This document shows positions 1 to 7,737 of a stretch of DNA of 64,000 nucleotides, in pieces. The DNA is from Pseudomonas koreensis (GTDB lineage: Bacteria > Pseudomonadota > Gammaproteobacteria > Pseudomonadales > Pseudomonadaceae). The notes beneath the pieces are model-generated. The model ran no database searches, was not told the DNA's origin, and saw nothing but the letters and a program-made list of their open reading frames with translations. The stretch spans positions 4,961,501-5,025,500 of the forward strand of contig NZ_JALJWP010000001.1 of assembly GCF_024169245.1 (NCBI RefSeq). The letters are read 5' to 3'. Each line of letters starts with the position of its first letter. Positions within the stretch are counted from its first letter, which is position 1. The position numbers and the translations under genes are program-made.

Positions 1-529
1 GCAGCAAACGGTAGCCGTAGATGTCGGTATTGATGAAGCCAAGGCACGCCAGCAAAAAAATCCCGACCGAGACAGCAAAGGCGACACCCTGCGCCTTGAA
101 AATCAACAGAAAGGGGATCAGCAGATAAAAACTCATTTCCAGCCCGAGCGACCAGCCGGGTGGCAGGATCTCGGTTCCGCCAACGCCGAACATGTAATAG
201 CCGAGCGGCAGCATGAGTACGCTGGACGACAGGGTTTGCCATGTCAGCTCCGCCGCTTGGGGTGTGCCGGGCAACAGAAAATGGATCACCAGACAGGAAG
301 CAACGAAGTACACCAGAAATTGCGGATACAGCCTCAGCGCCCTGTCGACATAGAACAGACCGATCTTCTTTGGCTCACTGTAGTTTCGCTCGATGAGCGA
401 GGCCATCACGAATCCACTGATGATCAGGAAGGAAATAACGGCGATCACGCCAGGATTAAGTCCTGCGAACGTTTTGCCCATGTGAGATACAGCGACCAGC
501 ACGGCCAACAGCAGTCGAAAAGCTCCCAC
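1..529 (-). CDS. Acyltransferase family 3 membrane protein (partial at the left edge)
   Basis: Only the N-terminal 176 residues are inside the window; the gene runs off the left edge. The reading frame begins at a GTG directly after an in-frame TAA, with a GAGGG ribosome binding site about 7 bases upstream. The first helix carries an Arg...His arrangement (FRLLLAVLVAVSH) typical of acyltransferase-3 proteins, followed by several hydrophobic segments and the loop GTEILPPGWSLGLEMSFYLL, also typical of this family (WSLxxEMxFYL). Such inner-membrane enzymes O-acetylate or otherwise acylate exopolysaccharide, LPS O-antigen or glucans. The substrate cannot be told from this fragment, and the gene upstream is outside the window. 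Confidence 0.8.
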   Translation of the reverse strand, partial: MGAFRLLLAVLVAVSHMGKTFAGLNPGVIAVISFLIISGFVMASLIERNYSEPKKIGLFYVDRALRLYPQFLVYFVASCLVIHFLLPGTPQAAELTWQTLSSSVLMLPLGYYMFGVGGTEILPPGWSLGLEMSFYLLIPFLLIFKAQGVAFAVSVGIFLLACLGFINTDIYGYRLL

Positions 530-623
530 TTACACCCTCGTAATGTCCTTATAGTTGTGGGCGCATACGCTACGACGCTTTTGTGCGGGAGAACAGAAAA
601 ATGTTCACCCGCAATAGCTGCGC

Positions 624-1982
624 CTAAAGCAATCGCTCGATCTTCTGATTCTTCCAGACGAGTTTGTAATACAGCGTCTGCAAAACCAGCATCCCCAGAT
701 AGGCAACCGGAAACGCCATCCATACGCCCTGCAGGCCAAACTGCCCGTCCAGCCAATACGCTGCCGGCAATTGCACGCCGACCACGCAAATAATTGAAAT
801 GATCACCGGCACCAGCACCGTGCCGCTGGCGCGCATGATCCCACCGATGATGGCCTGGAAGCCGAAGACCAACAGGCTCCAGAGCATGATGTGCAGCAGA
901 TGCTCGGCCATCGCGCGAGTCGGGTCTTCGGTCAGGAACAGGCCCAGCAACCAGTGCGAGAGCAGATAACCCAGCACAATCAGGCCACCGGTCAGGCACA
1001 CATTGATCAACAGCCCGGTGCGCAGGATCGGCCCCATGCGTTGCAGATGTCCGGCGCCGATCGCCTGGGCACCGAGGATCGATGCCGTGATCGCAATCGA
1101 CAATGCAGGAAACTGCACATAGTTGACGATCTGGGTGACTGCGCCATACGCCGCTGTCGCTTGCGAGCCGTGCTGGTTGACCAGTGCCAGAATCACCAGC
1201 TCCGATAACGACAGCACGATCATCTGCACCCCGGTTGGCAGGCCGATGCGCAGAACCTTGCCGAGGATGACCCGGTCCAGCCGAAGCGCGGCGAAGAATT
1301 CTCGATCCGGTGCCAGCGGGTGGCCCTTGCGGATCAGCCGCCATGCCAGCCATGCCATCGCGGCCAGATTACCGGCGAGTCCGGCATATGCCGCGCTCTG
1401 AATGCCCAATGGCGGCAAGCCCAGCCAGCCGCGAATCAATGCCGGCGTCAGCGCCAGCCCCACGGCGGTGGATACGATCAGCGCCAGCAACGGCGACAGC
1501 GTATCGCTGACGCCGCGCAGCAACTGGGTGAACAGTACGAACACCAGCAGGGACGGCAGAATCCACAACATCACGTGGGCATAGGCCACCGCATCGTCGA
1601 GTACATCTGCCGGGGTGCCCAGGCCTGTGAGTGCCTGCCGCGCGAACACAGTGCCCAGCACCGCTGCGACCAGACCGATCAATACACCCAACAGCAACGT
1701 TGCCCCGGCGATCGCTTTGACCATGTGCGTTTCGCGTGCGCCCCACGCCTGACCGATCAACACACCCGCTCCAGCCCCGAGCCCGATGACCAGTGCAATG
1801 AAAAAGAACACGACGGGAAACATGCCGGACACTGCCGCCAACGCCTGGGTGCCGAGCATCTGGCCGATGTAAATACTGTTGACCGTGCCGGACATCGATT
1901 GCAGGAAATTGGACAACACCATCGGCGCAAGAAACAGCAGATAGGTTTGCCAAAGGGGTTTGGCGAAGGTGGTGCTTTGCAT
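624..1982 (-). CDS. MATE family multidrug efflux transporter
   Basis: A protein of about 450 residues with roughly twelve hydrophobic segments and the two-fold MatE repeat: the first half starts at PLWQTYLLFLAPMVLSN, the second around residue 235. It is an inner-membrane cation-coupled exporter of drugs or metabolites. The frame stays open further upstream to a TTG at 2054; I chose the ATG at 1982 because family members begin close to FAKPLWQTYLL, but the ATG at 1997 is equally possible. It is transcribed away from the chorismate mutase gene at 2180, so the roughly 200 bases between them carry divergent promoters. Substrate unknown. Confidence 0.85.
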   Translation of the reverse strand: MQSTTFAKPLWQTYLLFLAPMVLSNFLQSMSGTVNSIYIGQMLGTQALAAVSGMFPVVFFFIALVIGLGAGAGVLIGQAWGARETHMVKAIAGATLLLGVLIGLVAAVLGTVFARQALTGLGTPADVLDDAVAYAHVMLWILPSLLVFVLFTQLLRGVSDTLSPLLALIVSTAVGLALTPALIRGWLGLPPLGIQSAAYAGLAGNLAAMAWLAWRLIRKGHPLAPDREFFAALRLDRVILGKVLRIGLPTGVQMIVLSLSELVILALVNQHGSQATAAYGAVTQIVNYVQFPALSIAITASILGAQAIGAGHLQRMGPILRTGLLINVCLTGGLIVLGYLLSHWLLGLFLTEDPTRAMAEHLLHIMLWSLLVFGFQAIIGGIMRASGTVLVPVIISIICVVGVQLPAAYWLDGQFGLQGVWMAFPVAYLGMLVLQTLYYKLVWKNQKIERLL

Positions 1983-2179
1983 TGAATGGAGGTCCATCTC
2001 GACGGCGGCAGGCCTGATTGACGATAGCTTCGGTGAGTTGGGTGCAGCGTGCAATCAACATTTCCAATCGGCGTTGATTGCCTGTTTTGGATTTGTGTAA
2101 ATGCCAGAGATCGCTTTGTGTCAGTGTGCGGCTGTGGTAAATCACAGCTCTTCCGACAGATACCATTGAGGCTCGGCTC

Positions 2180-2749
2180 ATGCGTAAGGTTGCAAATATT
2201 CTGGTCAGTACCCTCCTCGCTCCGTTCGCCGCCTGTACTCAGGCCGCCGCACCGGCAGCAGCACCTGATTCATTGAAATCCTTACTCGCCACCCTGAACG
2301 AACGCCTGAACATCGGTGATCTGGTTGCGCTGACCAAGTGGGACAGCGGCAAGCCGGTCCAGGACAGCCCACGTGAGGCGCAGGTCATTGCCGATGCCCG
2401 AACGCTGGCCATCGAACACGAACTGAACCCGGACGATGTCGCGCAGCTGATCGCCGCACAGATGGAGGCGAACAAACTGGTGCAGTACGGTCTGCTCGCG
2501 CAATGGCAAGCGGCAGGTACGGCACCGGACACGCCGCGCCCGGATCTGGGCAAACAGATTCGCCCCCATCTGGATGCGCTGCAAAAACGCCTGTTACAGC
2601 AATACGCCGAGTTCGCGCCCCATCGACAGGACCCGAATTGCCCGTCCTGGCTGGCCAATGCACGCAGCGGTCTGGCCGCCGATGCGCTGCATGAGCTGGC
2701 ACTGATTCGTGCCGGCGGCGAGTTGTGTGTACGGGCCAAAGCGCTCTGA
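2180..2749 (+). CDS. Exported chorismate mutase, AroQ gamma type
   Basis: 189 residues: an N-terminal hydrophobic export signal (about residues 1-24, cut near TQAAA) followed by an all-helical AroQ domain. The helix with ERLNIGDLVALTKWDSGKPV and the later DSPREAQVIADART match the Arg/Lys/Glu pattern of secreted chorismate mutases. These convert chorismate to prephenate in the periplasm; with periplasmic dehydratase and aminotransferase they can form a hidden route to phenylalanine or tyrosine. Four cysteines near the ends (C19, C154, C183 and one in the signal region) would suit a periplasmic disulfide. It stands alone, divergent from the MATE gene. No partner enzyme is in the window, so the physiological role is inference. 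Confidence 0.8.
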   Translation: MRKVANILVSTLLAPFAACTQAAAPAAAPDSLKSLLATLNERLNIGDLVALTKWDSGKPVQDSPREAQVIADARTLAIEHELNPDDVAQLIAAQMEANKLVQYGLLAQWQAAGTAPDTPRPDLGKQIRPHLDALQKRLLQQYAEFAPHRQDPNCPSWLANARSGLAADALHELALIRAGGELCVRAKAL

Positions 2750-2873
2750 ACCGGAGGTCTTGGCAACCATCATCAGCGTCGATGTTCACCATCACGTCAA
2801 TGAAGTTTTCATAAAAACTGCGCGGCGTAACATCGGCTCCAGACAAACAAACAACTTTCTGGAGCACACGATC

Positions 2874-3314
2874 ATGAAACGCCAAACCCTTCTCGGCATT
2901 GCATTCTCGGTTTTCGCAGTCAACGTTTTTGCAGCAACCCCTGTTCAGACCCTGGTCGCTGAAGGCGGCTCGGACAAGCTGATCGAAAGCCGCTTGGCTG
3001 AGGGTGGTTCTGATCGCCTGATCGAACGCCGTGTTGCCGAGGGTGGCTCTGATCGCCTGATCGAACGCCGTGTTGCCGAGGGTGGCTCTGATCGCCTGAT
3101 CGAACGCCGCGTTGCCGAAGGTGGCTCTGATCGCCTGATCGAACGCCGTGTAGCCGAAGGTGGTTCCGATCGTCTGATCGAACGCCGCGTTGCCGAGGGT
3201 GGCTCTGATCGACTGATCGAACGCCGTGTTGCCGAAGGTGGCTCTGATCGTCTGATCGAACGCCGTGTTGCCGAAGGTGGTTCCGATCGTCTGATGGAAC
3301 GCCGCGTCGCATGA
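2874..3314 (+). CDS. Exported protein of nine tandem 13-residue repeats
   Basis: 146 residues. The first 20 or so are a Sec signal peptide ending VFAATP; the rest, from residue 29, is nine head-to-tail copies of a 13-residue unit, consensus AEGGSDRLIERRV. The first copy (AEGGSDKLIESRL) and the last (RLMERRV) differ slightly. The start is the ATG after a GGAG site at 2861; a longer open frame upstream is not supported. The unit alternates a glycine/aspartate turn with a charged amphipathic strand or helix, as expected of a solenoid or fibre-like secreted protein. Similar Pseudomonas proteins carry the automatic name phage infection protein; I recall this only from annotation and do not rely on it. 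A terminator follows at 3341. Function unknown. Confidence 0.75.
   Translation: MKRQTLLGIAFSVFAVNVFAATPVQTLVAEGGSDKLIESRLAEGGSDRLIERRVAEGGSDRLIERRVAEGGSDRLIERRVAEGGSDRLIERRVAEGGSDRLIERRVAEGGSDRLIERRVAEGGSDRLIERRVAEGGSDRLMERRVA
2958..3308 (+). repeat. Nine tandem 39-bp coding repeats
   Basis: Nine copies of a 39-bp unit encode the 13-residue repeats of the preceding gene. The copies differ mostly at third codon positions (GAG/GAA, GGC/GGT, CGT/CGC) while the protein stays constant. This points to selection on the protein as well as unequal crossing-over between copies. The array is a likely site of copy-number change between strains. Confidence 0.95.
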
Positions 3315-3340
3315 TTCAATCGCTGTACCGCCACACCATG

Positions 3341-3371
3341 AAAAAGCCCGGCCTGATCAGCCGGGCTTTTT
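3341..3371 (+). terminator. Rho-independent terminator after the repeat protein
   Basis: Inverted repeat AAAAAGCCCGGC / GCCGGGCTTTTT with a 7-base loop, ending in a T run, 27 bases past the stop codon. The A run on the left arm would let it act from the other strand as well. Confidence 0.9.
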
Positions 3372-3648
3372 ACATTCAGTCGTCGCTTGGTGCGCGGTTT
3401 TCAGCTTGGCCACGTCGACGGAAACCGCGTGAACCAAACCGACAGCGCGGCGGCTACTTTGCTGAGGTATTTCACAGTAAACCGCATGGGAAAACGTCCG
3501 CAATCCATCTCTCGGACGGTGCGTACTCCAACGAAAATAATCCCCATCGGCAGCACCATCTTGGATTTCTTTGAACCCGTTCGCTGGCCGGCCGTCAGCG
3601 ATGTCGCTTAACATGGCGCCACTTTGATAAAGACAGACACCGCCCTCC

Positions 3649-5304
3649 ATGTTCAAAGCCAGTCTGCGTAGCCATCTCACACTGTGGTTCGGCGGTTTGT
3701 CACTGCTGACATTATTGAGCGTGGGCTTCTACGTCGGTCACATTGCCACCGAACAGATGAAACAGGCCAGCGGCAGCGCCTTGCTGAATACGGCGCGGGC
3801 GACGGCGACGTTGTTGGGCGAGCAACTGCGCGAACGGCAATTGGAGGTTTATCTGTTGAGTCGCGCGCCGCATCTAGAGCGTGGTGATCTGGATAACCCG
3901 AACATTCTCAAATCGATGCAGCTGCGCACCCAAGCGCGCGCCGAATATGCGTGGATGGGCGTCACCGACGCCGAGGGCAACGTCCGCCAGGCCGTCAATG
4001 ATTTGCTGGTCGGACAATCAGTGCAAAAACGCCCGTGGTTTCAGGTTGGCTTGCGTCGGCAATACACCGGCGATCCTCACGAAGCAGTGTTGCTGGCCAA
4101 ATTATTGCCAGGCCTGCCCAATGGCGAGCCGCTGCGCTTCATCGATTTCGCTGCCCCTATTCATAACGCCGAAGGTCAAGTGATTGGCGTGCTGGGCGCA
4201 CATGCGCACTGGAGCTGGGTGACCCGCATCGTCGAGTCGGCCGCGTTTTCACACAAGAACTCGGCGCCGGATGTCCAGGCGCTGATCGTCGACCACGATG
4301 GCAAGGTGCTCTATCCCGAAGCACTCATGGGGCAGCAACTGGCAGTCAACCATTCGGCTACGCAGGGCTGGACCACCGGTAGCGGTTACCTGACCAGTAT
4401 GGTCACCGTGCCAACGCCATCGGGCACGGCGCTTTCGTGGTCGATCGCCATTCGTCAGCCACTGGAGACCGCGCTGCTACCGGCGCGAACGCTGCAATAC
4501 GAATTGTTGATACTCGGCGTATTCGCCGCCATCGTTTTCGGTCTGGTGGCTTATTACCTGGCGCTGTACCTGAGCCGCCCGATCGAACAACTCGCACGCT
4601 CCGCGAAAGAGGTCCAAAACAACCAGGCCGGCGCGCAATTCCAGCTCCAGCATCCGGTGCTGGAAATCGCCCAGCTCGGCCAGTCCATCGATGCAATGAC
4701 GCAATCGCTGCTCGGCAAGGAGCGCGAACTGCAGGAGGCCAACGCGACCCTGGAAGCCACCGTGGCGCAACGCACCGCCGCACTCACCGAGGCCAACGCC
4801 GAGCTGCTGAGTCTGGCGACGCACGATGGCCTGACCGGCGTTTACAACCGTCGGCGGTTCGACGAAAAAATCACCGAATACTCACTGCTGTCCCGACGCA
4901 CCGGACGGCCTTTCGCCCTGTTGTTGATCGACGCCGACCACTTCAAACGCATCAATGACAGCCATGGTCATGCAGTGGGCGATGAAGTCCTGCAGCAATT
5001 GGCGGAGCTGATCCAGCACAGTGTGCGCAGCACCGATTTCGTCGCGCGTTACGGTGGCGAAGAGTTCGCCGTGCTGCTGCCGGAAGTGGCGCAACCCGAC
5101 ACCCCGCAAGTCGTCGCCGAGAAGATTCGCGCCGCGGTGGCCGAAGCGGACTTTCCCGGCGCAGGAAACGTCACGGTCAGTGTTGGCCTGGCCCTGGCGG
5201 ATCCGGCAGACAACAATCACATGGCGCTGATCAAACGTGCCGATCAGCAGCTGTATCAGGCGAAGGCTGCGGGGCGCAATCAGGTCGCGGTCCATGCTCA
5301 CTGA
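3649..5304 (+). CDS. Membrane diguanylate cyclase with periplasmic sensor and HAMP
   Basis: 551 residues. A membrane helix (about 10-30) is followed by a large periplasmic sensor of dCache/PDC type (about 35-275), a second helix (about 281-303), a HAMP linker starting LSRPIEQLA, a short coiled coil, and a C-terminal GGDEF domain (about 385-550). The active-site loop reads RYGGEEF with G469-F473, so it should be catalytically competent, making c-di-GMP from two GTP. The inhibitory I-site RxxD is present as R460-S-T-D463, five residues before the active motif, so product inhibition is expected. Metal-binding DADHFKRINDSHGH is intact. No EAL domain. The periplasmic ligand is unknown. It stands alone, with a 277-base leader containing nothing else I can identify. 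Confidence 0.92.
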   Translation: MFKASLRSHLTLWFGGLSLLTLLSVGFYVGHIATEQMKQASGSALLNTARATATLLGEQLRERQLEVYLLSRAPHLERGDLDNPNILKSMQLRTQARAEYAWMGVTDAEGNVRQAVNDLLVGQSVQKRPWFQVGLRRQYTGDPHEAVLLAKLLPGLPNGEPLRFIDFAAPIHNAEGQVIGVLGAHAHWSWVTRIVESAAFSHKNSAPDVQALIVDHDGKVLYPEALMGQQLAVNHSATQGWTTGSGYLTSMVTVPTPSGTALSWSIAIRQPLETALLPARTLQYELLILGVFAAIVFGLVAYYLALYLSRPIEQLARSAKEVQNNQAGAQFQLQHPVLEIAQLGQSIDAMTQSLLGKERELQEANATLEATVAQRTAALTEANAELLSLATHDGLTGVYNRRRFDEKITEYSLLSRRTGRPFALLLIDADHFKRINDSHGHAVGDEVLQQLAELIQHSVRSTDFVARYGGEEFAVLLPEVAQPDTPQVVAEKIRAAVAEADFPGAGNVTVSVGLALADPADNNHMALIKRADQQLYQAKAAGRNQVAVHAH

Positions 5305-5416
5305 CACCGGCGTATGTCAACCAGAGACAGGTCTGCCCGCCGGCCACCATCGCTGGCAAGCCAGCTCGCATAGGGATGGGGTAAAACCGGAAATATGAGT
5401 CGTTTGGAGAACCGCT

Positions 5417-5440
5417 TTCGCGAGCAGGCTCGCTCCCACA
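5417..5440. repeat. Single REP half-site (GTGGGAGCGAGC family)
   Basis: TTCGCGAGCAGGCTCGCTCC plus CACA, the same palindrome that forms the paired REPINs elsewhere in the window. Its partner arm is missing. Instead the next element downstream is a half-site of the other REP family at 5509, with a hexamer array between them. A further degenerate copy (CGCTGGCAAGCCAGCTC) lies at about 5350. Confidence 0.8.
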
Positions 5441-5454
5441 GAAAGCAAGATCAA

Positions 5455-5508
5455 GAGCAAGAGCAAGAGCAAGAGCAAGAGCAAGAGCAAGAGCAAGAGC
5501 AAGAGCAA
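5455..5508. repeat. Nine tandem GAGCAA hexamers
   Basis: Nine perfect copies of GAGCAA, bordered on both sides by the related GATCAA. The array fills the interval between a REP half-site of one family (5417-5440) and one of another (5509-5541), the place taken by the short spacer in normal REPINs. Hexamer multiples keep any overlapping frame open, which explains a Glu-Gln-rich spurious frame here. Confidence 0.9.
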
Positions 5509-5541
5509 GATCAAAAGATCGCAGCCTTCGGCAGCTCCTAC
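5509..5541. repeat. Single REP half-site (GCTGCCGAAGGC family)
   Basis: GATCAAAAGATCGCAGCC followed by TTCGGCAGCTCCTAC, one arm of the second REP family in this window, whose complete pairs are at 21030-21112, 24671-24753 and 51473-51555. Confidence 0.85.
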
Positions 5542-5591
5542 AGTCTCCGCGTTCACCTCTGGGTCGAGTGTCAGCTCGCCTGCTCTTGATC

Positions 5592-5826
5592 TTGATCCAC
5601 GGGCGACGTCGGAAGGCTGAGCGGAGGGATTGATCCGGGCGTGGGAGCGCAGCGACCGTCTGGCGCAGCCAGACACAGCGGAAGGAGGTGCAGCGAAGCA
5701 AACCGGAGCCGCTGCGCCCGGATCGATCCCGCAGCGAAGGAACCCGAGCCTGCGAGGGCCGAACGCAGGAGCAAGCGTTTTTTTGCTTACTTTTTTTAGG
5801 CGTTTGTAAAAAAAGTGAGTCGCCGT
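5592..5826 (+). repeat. 235-bp structured dispersed repeat, copy A
   Basis: This differs from copy B (35349-35583) at only three positions that I can find. It contains a closing stem GGGATTGATCCGGGCG (5626-5641) with CGCCCGGATCGATCCC (5715-5730), one T-G wobble; a hairpin GTCTGGC-GCA-GCCAGAC (5658-5674); an inner pair GCAGCG / CGCTGC; and a distal hairpin ACTTTTTTTA-GGCGTTTG-TAAAAAAAGT (5789-5816). It lies between the converging ends of the diguanylate cyclase and cytochrome genes. Frames open on either strand here look spurious. I do not recognise a named family. Confidence 0.85.
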
Positions 5827-5899
5827 AAGGGCGAAACCCTAAGCAGCCGTTACCGCAGCAATGGATATGCACTCAATCAGACGAGAAAGCATCGCCCGA

Positions 5900-6277
5900 C
5901 TAGGGCTCAGCACTGAACCTCTGCAAATACGCCAGCAAATTATTCAACTTCTCCTCATCACTCAGCCCCCAGAAAATCATCCGCGTACCCGGCACCACCC
6001 CTTTCGGATCCTCCAGATAATCCCTCAACGTCGCCCGATCCCAGGTAATCCCCGAATTCTTCATCGCATCGGAATAGACATAATTGGCCGAAGTCCCCGC
6101 AGCTCGGCCAATGATGCCGTTGAGCTGCGGACCAAACCCCGGTCGGGCCGACTCGCCAACCTGATGGCAACCGCCGCACAGGCGCGGAAAGATTTTCGCC
6201 CCCGCTTCAGCATCGCCCTCAGCCTGTGCGCTGGCGCTGAAGATCAAGGTGAGCAGCAGTGTCGTGATGAATTTCAT
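5900..6277 (-). CDS. Small soluble class I cytochrome c
   Basis: 125 residues: Sec signal peptide (about 1-20, ending SASAQA), then one haem-binding motif LCGGCHQVG (CxxCH) and a C-terminal methionine ligand region GTRMIFWGL, the Met sixth ligand. This size and layout match a mitochondrial-type/cytochrome c2-like periplasmic electron carrier (FGPQLNGIIGR motif). The frame is open 44 codons further upstream, but the ATG at 6277 begins the signal peptide. No oxidase or dehydrogenase gene is adjacent, so its electron partners are unknown. Confidence 0.88.
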   Translation of the reverse strand: MKFITTLLLTLIFSASAQAEGDAEAGAKIFPRLCGGCHQVGESARPGFGPQLNGIIGRAAGTSANYVYSDAMKNSGITWDRATLRDYLEDPKGVVPGTRMIFWGLSDEEKLNNLLAYLQRFSAEP

Positions 6278-6317
6278 TGAACAGTCCAAACCTGGCTTTT
6301 CATGGCGTGAGCGCAGT

Positions 6318-7664
6318 TTACAGATAAGCGCCGACAATCGTTCTGACGGCGAGCAACGCCTGATGCAAGACGTCCATGTCCACTGAGCCCAGCGCCAGAC
6401 GAAGCGCATGGGGCGTGTTGGATGACACCGAAAACGGCTCGGCGCTGGTGACCGAAATCTGCTGCTGCATCAACTCGACAACCATCTGATCAGCGCGTAC
6501 ATCTTCGGGCAATGGCAGCCACAGAAAATACGAAGCCGGATGAGCAATGTAGCGCAGCCCTTTCAGTACCTCAGCCGCCAAGGCCTGCCGGGCCATGGCA
6601 TCGCTGCGCTTCTGTTCCTCAAGCACGGTGACGGTACCGTCATCGAGCCAGCCGCAGGCAATGGCGGTCATCACGCCGGGCGTGTTCCAGGTCATGGCGC
6701 GAATAATCCGCTCCAGTGCAGGCACCTGAGCAAGTGGCGCCGCAATGAAGCCGACGCGCAATCCGGTGGCGATGTTTTTCGACAGGCCTGAAACATAGAA
6801 CGTCCGTTCCGGCGCCAGATCGATCAACGTTCGCGGCGGGCTGTCGACCAGAAACGCGTAGGCCGCGTCTTCGATGATCGTCAGATCATAGCGACGGGCG
6901 ATCGCAACCAACCGCTCACGCTGCTCCACCGGCATGACCCAGCCCAGCGGATTGTGCAACGTCGGCATGCTGTACACGGCGCGCACCGAGCGCTGCCGGC
7001 AAAGTTTCTCCAGCGCCTGCAAATCCGCGCCATGTTCGCTCACCGGAATCGCCAGCACTTCCAGATGCAACGCGTCGGCCAGCACCTTGAACCCGGAATA
7101 GGTCAGCGCATCGGCGGCGATCACATCGCCGGGTTTGAGCAGTGCCATCAGCGTCACGGCCAAACCTTGCTGAGCGCCGTTGACGATCAGCACTTGCCCG
7201 GCCTCGACCGTCACGCCGCGTGCCGACAGATGTCGCGCCACCGAGGCGCGTTCGTGGGCACGCCCGGCGTGGGGTTGATAACGCAACAGGGCGTCCAGAT
7301 CACCGGACAACGCCAGCTGGCGCAATGCCGTGCGTAACAGCTCGGCCTGACCAGGCAACGATGGATAATTGAAATTCAGGTCGATCATGCCCACCGCCAC
7401 ATCCTTCTGATCGATGCCCTGCCCCGGCGCCAGCGACATTTCCCGCACGAACGTACCGCGCCCGGCTTCGCCACTGACCAGTCCCATCGCCTCGAGCTCG
7501 GCGTACACCCGTGAGGCGGTGACAAGCGCCAGTCCTTCCTGCGCAGCCAGCTGCCGATGCGTTGGCAATCGCGCGCCCGGCGTCATTCGTCCGCCACGAA
7601 TGTCCGCCGCGTAACGGTCAACCAGGGTTTTGTAACGAGACTTGGGCATGCCGGCTGTATCCAT
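6318..7664 (-). CDS. MocR-type GntR/aminotransferase transcriptional regulator
   Basis: 448 residues. The N-terminal winged helix-turn-helix of GntR type (about 5-75, with RLPTHRQLAAQEGLALVTASRVY) is joined to a class I aminotransferase-like domain (about 110-440) that should bind pyridoxal phosphate through the lysine in the SGLSKNIATGLRVGF segment. MocR regulators bind PLP or a PLP-amine adduct and control nearby genes. The ATG at 7664 is chosen; the frame runs on upstream into the divergent gene without a plausible start. It faces away from an EamA exporter across 73 bases, the usual MocR target arrangement, so control of that exporter is likely but inferred. Confidence 0.9.
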   Translation of the reverse strand: MDTAGMPKSRYKTLVDRYAADIRGGRMTPGARLPTHRQLAAQEGLALVTASRVYAELEAMGLVSGEAGRGTFVREMSLAPGQGIDQKDVAVGMIDLNFNYPSLPGQAELLRTALRQLALSGDLDALLRYQPHAGRAHERASVARHLSARGVTVEAGQVLIVNGAQQGLAVTLMALLKPGDVIAADALTYSGFKVLADALHLEVLAIPVSEHGADLQALEKLCRQRSVRAVYSMPTLHNPLGWVMPVEQRERLVAIARRYDLTIIEDAAYAFLVDSPPRTLIDLAPERTFYVSGLSKNIATGLRVGFIAAPLAQVPALERIIRAMTWNTPGVMTAIACGWLDDGTVTVLEEQKRSDAMARQALAAEVLKGLRYIAHPASYFLWLPLPEDVRADQMVVELMQQQISVTSAEPFSVSSNTPHALRLALGSVDMDVLHQALLAVRTIVGAYL

Positions 7665-7737
7665 GACAATTTTTTGATTGTGCTGATTCTCAGCTCTAGG
7701 ATCGCGGCAACACAACCCACTTTTGAGTGCGAGCGAT

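Noticed and set aside
2958-3308. Possible CRISPR array
   Set aside because: Repeats are directly adjacent with no spacers and lie in frame inside a coding sequence.
2920-3334. Two long open frames on the minus strand opposite the 39-bp repeats
   Set aside because: They are open only because the repeat unit is a multiple of three without stops in any copy; no start signal, and composition is that of an antisense shadow.
3357-3680. Short minus-strand frames between the repeat protein and the cyclase
   Set aside because: No recognisable motif, overlap with the terminator and the cyclase start, no clear ribosome site. A 52-codon frame here remains possible but unsupported.
5231-5872. Arg- or Leu-rich frames across structured copy A, and matching frames at copies B and C
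   Set aside because: They follow the nucleotide repeat in several frames at once and differ in frame between copies; the element is conserved as structure, not as protein.
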